From Betaproteobacteria bacterium (lineage in GTDB: Bacteria; Pseudomonadota; Gammaproteobacteria; Burkholderiales; Rhodocyclaceae): DNA of 5,269 nucleotides. The stretch covers positions 1 through 5,269 of the forward strand of contig BNUC01000192.1 of assembly GCA_025997075.1 (NCBI GenBank), given 5' to 3'. Below the pieces are notes generated by a model. It made no database searches. It was given only the letters and a program-made list of their open reading frames with translations, and was not told where the DNA came from. Positions within the stretch are counted from its first letter, which is position 1, and each line of letters begins with the position of its first letter. Below, piece after piece: positions 1-5,269 of this stretch. The position numbers were made by a program, and so were the translations under genes.

Positions 1-461
1 AGGATGGAAAAGTCCAGACGATCTCGGGAACGGGAGAAGCGAGCGTCGTTCGCGTTCAACTCAAGAATACTTCGGGCCAGGAGGTGGAGGCTGTCGGCGT
101 GGGCGAGCTCGTCCGATTGTGCGTGGTGGCGAGTTGTCAAACGGATATCCCGGAATTAGTGGTTGGTTACATGATCAAGGATCGGCTGGGACAGGCGGTT
201 TTCGGGACAAACACCCATCATCTGGGTCAGCCGTTGTACAACCTGCCCGCGGGCAAGGTTATCGAGTTCGAATTTGAATTCAATGCGAATATCGGCCCTG
301 GAACTTATTCCATGGCCGTGGCATTACATACTACGGATACGCATCTTGGGAGAAATTATGAATGGCGGGATCAGATGCTGGTTTTCAGCGTTATCAACAT
401 TGACCGGAGCATGTTTGTCGGTTCGGCCTGGATTCCTCCAAAATTAAGGTCTGCGATATGA
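1..461 (+). CDS. wzt: Wzt, O-antigen ABC-transporter ATP-binding subunit, C-terminal part (5' end outside window)
   Basis: The reading frame is open from the left edge (first full codon at 3) to the TGA at 459-461, about 152 residues. What is visible matches the C-terminal carbohydrate-binding domain of Wzt: a beta-rich segment with the family-like stretch GQAVFGTNTHHLG, then LPAGKVIEFEFEFNANIGPGTYS, and a closing NYEWRDQMLVFSV strand pattern. In known systems this cytoplasmic domain binds the finished, often terminally modified glycan before Wzm/Wzt carries it across the inner membrane. The nucleotide-binding domain (Walker A/B, signature) lies upstream and cannot be checked. The GTG at 84 is an internal valine codon and not the start, because the homologous frame continues upstream (DGKVQTISGTGEAS...). 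The stop overlaps the next ATG by ATGA, so translational coupling is likely. Identification is by motif memory, not a search. A related exporter for another surface glycan is the main alternative. Confidence 0.82.
   Translation, partial: DGKVQTISGTGEASVVRVQLKNTSGQEVEAVGVGELVRLCVVASCQTDIPELVVGYMIKDRLGQAVFGTNTHHLGQPLYNLPAGKVIEFEFEFNANIGPGTYSMAVALHTTDTHLGRNYEWRDQMLVFSVINIDRSMFVGSAWIPPKLRSAI
446..450 (+). promoter_or_regulatory. Probable ribosome binding site for the methyltransferase remnant
   Basis: AAGGT lies about 8 nt before the ATG at 458, inside the last codons of wzt. Together with the ATGA stop/start overlap it suggests that the short remnant is still translated, or was translated before truncation. 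Confidence 0.4.
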
Positions 462-622
462 ATGATGACTTTTATCGGGCTTTTGAAGACGCTCTTCGCG
501 GCGGCAGTGAATTGATCAAGAACTGCTTGACGATTCGTCTTCCTTTTGTCGAACCTTTGTTGCTGTCCTGTCCTGACGCGTTGGCCATCGATCCGGGATG
601 TTCGTATGGAGGGGAAAAATGA
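458..622 (+). pseudogene. Truncated SAM-dependent methyltransferase remnant (54 codons)
   Basis: The frame from ATG 458 to TGA 620-622 encodes 54 residues. Its first 48 residues align without gaps to the start of the following protein, with 23 of 48 identical by hand count. Shared landmarks are FYRAFE, RG, PLL and the D-x-G-C of SAM motif I. The intact copy reads DLGCGRGEW, whereas the remnant reads DPGCSYGGEK and then stops, so it lacks most of the SAM fold and cannot be an active methyltransferase. Other differences at positions conserved in this enzyme type (RGGS where RGSR is usual, Cys where Arg is usual before the leucine at residue 24) also look like decay. It overlaps wzt (458-461) and the next gene (619-622), each by ATGA, and its last codons carry the next gene's Shine-Dalgarno. 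It may be the relic of a tandem methyltransferase pair reduced by deletion. Whether a peptide is made is unknown; a retained coupling leader is possible. Confidence 0.72.
608..614 (+). promoter_or_regulatory. Strong ribosome binding site deciding the start at 619
   Basis: GGAGGGG ends 4 nt before the ATG at 619; counting from the core GGAGG the spacing is 6 nt. The in-frame ATG at 598 has no properly spaced purine-rich site and would add seven residues (MFVWRGK) that are not part of the family N-terminus, whereas MSQGFYRAFEE from 619 is the typical beginning. The site lies in the end of the methyltransferase remnant. Confidence 0.8.
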
Positions 623-3600
623 GTCAGGGGTTCTACAGAGCGTTTGAAGAACGCTACCGAGGCTCTCGTAAACAGATCAAAGGACGTTTGAAAGTCTATT
701 TGTCCTTTGTTAAGCCCTTGTTGCGCTTCTATTCCGATTTGACGGCAGTTGACTTGGGGTGTGGCCGGGGTGAATGGATTGAGTTATTGCAAGAGAACGG
801 ATTTAAGTCACACGGCGTAGACTTAGACGAAGGCATGCTCGAAGCTTGCGTCAAGCGGAACCTGTCAGCGGTGCGGGGAGACGCCATTGTCCATTTGAAA
901 TCCCTTGCAAATAATTCTCAGGGAGTCGTTTCCGCCTTTCATGTTGCAGAGCACATGTCTTTTGATGACCTGGAAACACTGGTGGCAGAGGCTCGGCGTG
1001 TATTAAAGCCTGGGGGACTTCTTATTCTCGAAACACCAAATCCAGAAAATATCGTGGTCGGAACGACCAATTTTTATCTTGATCCCTCGCACTTGCGACC
1101 AATCCCTCCATTATTACTTTCTTTTCTGGCGGAATTTAACAAATTTTCTCGGGTGAAAACGCTTAGACTCCAAGAGCCTCAGCATCTCAGGGAACGCGAA
1201 GAAGTTGAGCTTCGGGATGTTCTTGGAGGCGTCAGTCCGGATTATGCTGTCGTTGCTCAGAAAAAGGGGAAAGCAGCGATAATGACGGCGCTGGACGCTG
1301 TGTTTGCTCTGGATTACGGACTATCGCTCGAATCATTGACATCTCATTACGATATGCAAATAAATTCGCAAAGAGCACAATCGGAAACTCAGATACAGCA
1401 AGCCGATGTCCGAGTGCAGCAAGCCGATGTCCGAGCACAGCAAGCTGATGTCCGAGCACAGCAAGCCGATGTCCGAGCACAGCAAGCCGATGTCCGAGCA
1501 CAGCAAGCCGATGACCGAGTACAGCAAGCCGATGACCGAGTACAGCAAGCCGATGACCGAGTACAGCAAGCCGATGACCGAGCACAGCAAGCCGATGTCC
1601 GAGCACAGCAAGCCGATGACCGAGTACAGCAAGCTGATGTCCGAGTACAACAGGCCGATGCCCGAGTACAACAGGTGGAGATTCGGGTACAACAAGTAGT
1701 ACGGGATGCTGAATCGTACCGCCAAGAGGCTGAAAATCGGGTACTACAAGCGAGTTATGAAACCAGTGCCTATCGCCAGCAAGCTGAAAGCGCGCAAGCC
1801 CAGGTTGCGGCGTTTTACAGCAGTACATCCTGGCGCATTACGAGACCATTACGGGGCGTCAAACGCATGCTGTGCGGCGATATGCAATTTGCCCATGAGT
1901 TTTCCGCCAAAACGATTCTGAAAACAAAAATAATTGCTCGAACACTGGTCACGCATGGCATTCGCTATGTATTTTTGCGACCACGTTTGCGTCGAGGATT
2001 GAGCTGGTGCTTGAAGAAAGTTCCTGCCTTACATCGCCACTTATCTCGAATTGCCACTAATACTGACATTGATCACAATATTTCTGAGAATACATCTCAA
2101 TTATCAACTGCTGAGATTATAAATACTCGAATTCTTCAACTGACTACGTATGATATTGAGACGCCCAATCATGGGGGGAAAATTCGCGCTCACCAGATCC
2201 GCCGTAGTTTGCGTTCAAAATTCCATGTTGAGACGCTCTCGTTTGAATGGTCACAGAAAGATGATGCATCCAGTTTTTCTGTTCAACTGAACACTTCCAG
2301 ATATATCACAGAGGTAGGCAACGGACTTTTGAGCGATTGGGGAATATGCCAATATCTTGATACATACCCAGATATAACAGAGAAAATATTTGCGAAAATA
2401 AAAAATTATTGTCCAGATATTTTGTTTGTTGAACAACCATTCCTCTGGTCTTTTGTCGAGAATTTGATTCGTTCGGGTGCAGTACCGGCCGATATTTTTA
2501 TAGTATACAGCTCTCATAATATTGAAAGTGATCTGAAAAGAAAGATTTATTTTGATAATTTCCAAGAGCAAGATGCAATTCGATATCTGGATTACGTTGA
2601 TAGCATAGAAAAGGCTATTATTTCGCGTTCAGATGTCGTGTTGGCTGTTTCGGAGACTGATGCGGCCTACATCAAGGAATTTAATCGTGATGTTCCGATT
2701 AGGGTATATGCCAATGGCCATTCCAGGCCCAGGTTGTTTGGCGCTAAAACAGAATGGATCAAAAAATTCCGTGCTGGTGGCGCGGGGCCAAACTGGGTTT
2801 TCGTAGGTAGCTATCATCCGCCTAACATCAATGGTCTGCGTGATTTCCTGGCTGCAATACCACCTGACTTCGATACGGATAAATTTGCGCTCTGGGTATT
2901 GGGTGGAGCTGGGGATGGTTTGAAAGCCATGCCGGGTTTTGATCCGCTAGCATACCCTTGTTTGCATATTGCCGGCCCGGTAAGCGATGAAGATATTGAT
3001 TCGGCAATAAATACTGCTACTGGAATACTATTACCAATCTGGGAGGGAAGTGGCAGCAACCTAAAAACTGCGCAGGCATTGTTGTCAGGCAAGTGTGTTG
3101 TTGCTACTCGTTATGCATTCCGCGGATTTGAACACTATCTGAACGAGCCAGGAGTGTTCACTGCAGATCGTGCTGTTGATCTTGTTAACCTGGCAATGAC
3201 TCCACATCTGGAAACTGAATATATTCGGGAGCGAGCTTCTGTAGAACTTTCTTGGGATAATGTACTTGAGACGTTGCCGATTTTTACAAGTAAACACTTC
3301 GACAATTACAGGATTGGGAAAAACCAGGATTGCAAGATTGTTTTTGATTGCACGTCGATCATTGAGTGGAAAGGACAACTAACAGGCATTCAACGTGTTA
3401 TTGTCCAGCTCGGCACAAATTTATGCAATCTGAGTCATTATATAAAGTTAGGTGTATTTGATTCACATGGCAATTGTTCTCGTTATTCATTAGCAGACCG
3501 GACTATAGGAACTCAGATGAATATCGAGGCAGGCGATATAATATTATCTGCCGGCCCAAACTGGGATTCCATGGATCACCATCAGTGCCTTCTTGCATTA

Positions 3601-4449
3601 AGACATAAAGGGATCAGGCTGGGTATATTATACTACGATACTATTCCCTATATTTTACCATTGTCATATGGACCCGGATTTGCAACTATCTATACAAAAT
3701 GGCTCGATGATTCCCTGCGGAATTGCGATATCGCATTTGCCATCTCGGAAAATACAAAACGCGATTTGATCTCATTCTGTTCCGAACAAAAAATATGCCC
3801 TCCCCCAGTATCTGTGGTTCGTTTGGGTGATCAAATCGAAATGGCAGGTAATGTCACCCCCAGTGAGTTAATCAAGGAAATTACAGCACTCCCTTTTATT
3901 TTGTCAGTTGGCACCATAGAGTACAGGAAAAATCATATTGTCCTGCTTAATGCTTATCGTTACATGTTGCGAGACCAGAGCTATAAGCCGCCGAAGCTGC
4001 TTATCGTCGGACGAAAAGGTTGGCTGGATTCAGAGATTGCTTATCAAGTTGAAAACGATCCGTGTCTTAAGGATCATATAGTTATCCTCCAGGGCATCAC
4101 TGACATTGATCTTGGCTATCTTTACTCTAACTGCCTTTTTACAGTATATCCATCCATCTATGAAGGTTGGGGATTACCAATTGCCGAAAGCCTCAATTTC
4201 GGTAAACTATGCATTGCTTCCCGTTCTTCAAGTATGCTGGAGATCGCGTTCGACCTTACCCGTCATGCACATCCTCTGTTAGTACATGAATGGGTCAATG
4301 AAATTCGGGACTTGTTGGACCATCCAGAAGTATTGGAGCGGGAATCAGAGCGCATCGGGCGTGAATATGAGCCATGTTCCTGGCGCCGTTCCGCCGAACA
4401 GATTCATGCTGGTCTTTGTCAGGTTTTCTCTTGGTTAAATAAAGAATGA
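619..4449 (+). CDS. Fusion protein: SAM methyltransferase - heptad-repeat coiled coil - two GT4-type glycosyltransferases
   Basis: The protein has 1276 residues, starting at ATG 619 because of the GGAGG site. Residues 1-216 are a class I SAM methyltransferase: motif I DLGCGRGEW (45-53), GVDLDEG with acidic D68, GDA (D88), FHVAEHM (107-113), ETPNPEN (138-144), LDPSHLRP (H158) and a terminal DVLGGVSPDYAVVAQK (from 200). Residues about 245-400 are coiled coil, with heptads QQAD(V/D)R(A/V) at 260-364. A TSWRITRPLR motif (W405) follows, then a basic linker to about 500. Residues about 505-890 form a first GT-B fold with SSHNIE (H633), FVGSYHPPN (730-736) and WEGSGSNLKTAQAL (E809, with Gln819 where Glu is usual). 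Residues about 905-1276 form a second: FDCTSIIEWKG, TGIQRV, YYDTIP (D1007), SVGTIEYRKN (G1098, R1103, K1104), VGRKGW and EGWGLPIAE (E1182/E1190, EX7E). It probably extends and methyl-caps a surface glycan at the cytoplasmic membrane. No signal peptide or clear transmembrane helix is seen. Sugar, linkage and methylation site cannot be deduced. Confidence 0.85.
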   Translation: MSQGFYRAFEERYRGSRKQIKGRLKVYLSFVKPLLRFYSDLTAVDLGCGRGEWIELLQENGFKSHGVDLDEGMLEACVKRNLSAVRGDAIVHLKSLANNSQGVVSAFHVAEHMSFDDLETLVAEARRVLKPGGLLILETPNPENIVVGTTNFYLDPSHLRPIPPLLLSFLAEFNKFSRVKTLRLQEPQHLREREEVELRDVLGGVSPDYAVVAQKKGKAAIMTALDAVFALDYGLSLESLTSHYDMQINSQRAQSETQIQQADVRVQQADVRAQQADVRAQQADVRAQQADVRAQQADDRVQQADDRVQQADDRVQQADDRAQQADVRAQQADDRVQQADVRVQQADARVQQVEIRVQQVVRDAESYRQEAENRVLQASYETSAYRQQAESAQAQVAAFYSSTSWRITRPLRGVKRMLCGDMQFAHEFSAKTILKTKIIARTLVTHGIRYVFLRPRLRRGLSWCLKKVPALHRHLSRIATNTDIDHNISENTSQLSTAEIINTRILQLTTYDIETPNHGGKIRAHQIRRSLRSKFHVETLSFEWSQKDDASSFSVQLNTSRYITEVGNGLLSDWGICQYLDTYPDITEKIFAKIKNYCPDILFVEQPFLWSFVENLIRSGAVPADIFIVYSSHNIESDLKRKIYFDNFQEQDAIRYLDYVDSIEKAIISRSDVVLAVSETDAAYIKEFNRDVPIRVYANGHSRPRLFGAKTEWIKKFRAGGAGPNWVFVGSYHPPNINGLRDFLAAIPPDFDTDKFALWVLGGAGDGLKAMPGFDPLAYPCLHIAGPVSDEDIDSAINTATGILLPIWEGSGSNLKTAQALLSGKCVVATRYAFRGFEHYLNEPGVFTADRAVDLVNLAMTPHLETEYIRERASVELSWDNVLETLPIFTSKHFDNYRIGKNQDCKIVFDCTSIIEWKGQLTGIQRVIVQLGTNLCNLSHYIKLGVFDSHGNCSRYSLADRTIGTQMNIEAGDIILSAGPNWDSMDHHQCLLALRHKGIRLGILYYDTIPYILPLSYGPGFATIYTKWLDDSLRNCDIAFAISENTKRDLISFCSEQKICPPPVSVVRLGDQIEMAGNVTPSELIKEITALPFILSVGTIEYRKNHIVLLNAYRYMLRDQSYKPPKLLIVGRKGWLDSEIAYQVENDPCLKDHIVILQGITDIDLGYLYSNCLFTVYPSIYEGWGLPIAESLNFGKLCIASRSSSMLEIAFDLTRHAHPLLVHEWVNEIRDLLDHPEVLERESERIGREYEPCSWRRSAEQIHAGLCQVFSWLNKE
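1396..1710 (+). repeat. 21-bp in-frame tandem repeat, about 15 units, encoding coiled-coil heptads
   Basis: Fifteen consecutive 21-bp units start with CAGCAA or CAACA(G/A). Units 1-12 (1396-1647) are nearly identical, unit 13 has drifted slightly, and units 14-15 are strongly diverged. Among the near-perfect units the changes fall mainly at three places: GTC/GAC at codon 5, GCA/GTA/GTG at codon 7, and a silent GCC/GCT at codon 3. Units 2, 4, 5 and 10 are identical to each other, and so are 6, 7, 8 and 11. Each unit is one heptad: Ala at codon 3 and Ala/Val at codon 7 fit d and a core positions, Asp and Arg fit e and g, and the variable Val/Asp sits at exposed f. The array is about 105 residues, roughly 15-16 nm as a straight helix at 0.15 nm per residue. 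The repeat lacks stops in several frames, which creates spurious antisense and shifted open frames. Confidence 0.95.
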
Positions 4450-4455
4450 CTGTTT

Positions 4456-5269
4456 ATGACTCTCTATTACGATTACTCAACGATGCTTGGCTGGAAGGGT
4501 ACCCCAACAGGTATTCCACGTACAGTCTATTGTCTGGCAAGGGAAATACAAGCCGCGTCGCAAAAGGATATGCAGCTACTTGCCTTTGACAACAAAAATG
4601 GCAGGTTCTGTCTTCTTGACGAAAACAAGGATGAATTTTTCCCAGGTACCCGTGTCAACTTTGGGGAAAAAGATATTTTTTTATCCGCAGGCGCGAATTG
4701 GGCGTTTGAGCATTACAACAATGAAATTGTACGTTTACGCAAAAGCGGCGTCAGATTTTTCCAGTTGTTTTATGATTTAATCCCTGCGTTATTCCCCTAC
4801 ATGTACGAGCAGGGGAGCGGATTTGGAAATTATTTTGGGAATTGGGCAAAAAATACAGTTGGATTGGTAGATGGTGCCTTTGCTATTTCTCAATGCAGCA
4901 GGAATGATATATTGAACTGGTGCGGAATGGATTCTGTTGCCGCTCAGAAAATAAAAGTTGTAAGACTTGGAGAGGATTTTTTGCTCAATACGACGGGTAA
5001 GACACTGGCGTACAATTCCCCATTACGTAATCTGGGGCTGTTTATTCTTTGTGTGGGTACTTTGGAATTGAGAAAAAATCAAATTGTGCTATTGCAAGCT
5101 TATAGAGAACTTGTAAAGACAGATCGTGATATTCTGCCGAAGCTTGTTTTCGTTGGTCGTCAAGGCTGGCTTGATGGAAACATCCCGTTCCAGGTCAAGA
5201 ATGATCGGGATCTTATTGACCATGTGATTGTATTAACTGATGTTACAGATGGCGAACTGGATTATTTAT
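4456..5269 (+). CDS. GT4-type glycosyltransferase, N-terminal part (3' end outside window)
   Basis: The frame is open from ATG 4456 to the window edge, 271 full codons. It begins 6 bp after the stop of the fusion gene, in the same frame. The start is chosen because MTLYYDYSTMLGWKGTPTGIPR lines up with FDCTSIIEWKGQLTGIQR at the beginning of the fusion protein's last module; the ribosome site is weak, so coupling to upstream translation is likely. Further matches are DIFLSAGANW, FYDLIPALFP (DTIP in the relative), AFAISQCSRNDI, VVRLGED, the nucleotide-sugar-site stretch ILCVGTLELRKN and VGRQGWLD. Over the last 75 residues before the edge, 40 are identical to the fusion module without gaps (hand count). 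The expected EX7E region lies past the window end. It is presumably a cytoplasmic glycosyltransferase adding a sugar to the same glycan; donor and acceptor are unknown. Confidence 0.83.
   Translation, partial: MTLYYDYSTMLGWKGTPTGIPRTVYCLAREIQAASQKDMQLLAFDNKNGRFCLLDENKDEFFPGTRVNFGEKDIFLSAGANWAFEHYNNEIVRLRKSGVRFFQLFYDLIPALFPYMYEQGSGFGNYFGNWAKNTVGLVDGAFAISQCSRNDILNWCGMDSVAAQKIKVVRLGEDFLLNTTGKTLAYNSPLRNLGLFILCVGTLELRKNQIVLLQAYRELVKTDRDILPKLVFVGRQGWLDGNIPFQVKNDRDLIDHVIVLTDVTDGELDYL

Noticed and set aside
84..86. GTG 84 as the start of a small separate gene
   Set aside because: The frame and the domain continue upstream to the window edge, so this is an internal codon of wzt.
598..618. Start of the fusion protein at ATG 598
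   Set aside because: It lacks a correctly spaced ribosome site and adds a non-family peptide, whereas ATG 619 has GGAGG at good spacing and a family-typical N-terminus.
1396..1710. CRISPR array
   Set aside because: The units are directly adjacent with no unique spacers and encode a protein heptad.
1232..1828. Long antisense frame of 198 codons with a heptad-like repeat, plus a second antisense frame (1333-1725) and a shifted + frame (1406-1699)
   Set aside because: All arise because the 21-bp repeat has no stop codon in these frames. The coding frame with recognisable domains on both sides is the + frame of the fusion protein.
2251..3378. Four antisense frames of 62-106 codons
   Set aside because: They are short, lack motifs or ribosome sites, and lie opposite well-supported glycosyltransferase domains.
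2785..3573. Repeated short string CCAAACTGGG near 2788 and GCCCAAACTGGG near 3557
   Set aside because: Both encode a Pro-Asn-Trp in different contexts. The match is too short to be a mobile-element or recombination repeat.
4446..4589. ATG overlapping the fusion gene's stop by ATGA, opening a frame of about 47 codons
   Set aside because: It encodes nothing recognisable and lies out of frame over the glycosyltransferase that begins at 4456. The overlap looks like chance.
4487..4780. Shifted + frame of 97 codons
   Set aside because: It lies entirely within the glycosyltransferase frame starting at 4456, which has clear family motifs, and it shows no motifs of its own.

Overview
The window is a piece of a polysaccharide (most likely LPS O-antigen) export and assembly locus from a Gram-negative bacterium, probably a proteobacterium. 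The evidence is the tail of a Wzt-type ABC-transporter ATPase followed directly by a SAM methyltransferase and GT4-type glycosyltransferases, all on the + strand and packed with 4-bp overlaps or a 6-bp gap. The species cannot be named from this sequence. GC content is mixed: about 53-62% in two sampled stretches of the first 1 kb and about 30% in sampled stretches near 2.1-2.4 kb. Such a mosaic is common in O-antigen clusters.

Layout: (1) 1-461, the 3' end of wzt, covering its C-terminal carbohydrate-binding domain. (2) 458-622, a 54-codon remnant of a methyltransferase gene that ends just after SAM motif I. It is a paralogue of the N-terminus of the next gene and overlaps both neighbours by ATGA. 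(3) 619-4449, a 1276-residue fusion protein: class I SAM methyltransferase, then a long coiled coil built from 21-bp (7-codon) tandem repeats, a basic linker, and two complete GT-B/GT4 glycosyltransferase modules. (4) 4456-5269, the 5' part of a separate GT4 glycosyltransferase that is closely related to the last module of the fusion protein. No stretch longer than 6 bp lies outside these units, and no promoter, terminator, RNA gene, CRISPR array or insertion sequence was seen.

How the parts may work together: in ABC-transporter-dependent O-antigen systems such as E. coli O9a, a chain-terminating enzyme (WbdD) caps the glycan, its coiled coil acts as a molecular ruler, it docks the polymerase (WbdA), and the Wzt C-terminal domain recognises the capped chain. 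Here the methyltransferase, a ruler-like coiled coil and two polymerising-type glycosyltransferases lie in one polypeptide next to a Wzt C-terminal domain. The coil is encoded by a tandem repeat whose unit is exactly one heptad, so copy-number change would lengthen or shorten the coil without breaking frame or register. This is the most interesting hypothesis in the window; it is inferred from architecture and not shown by the sequence.
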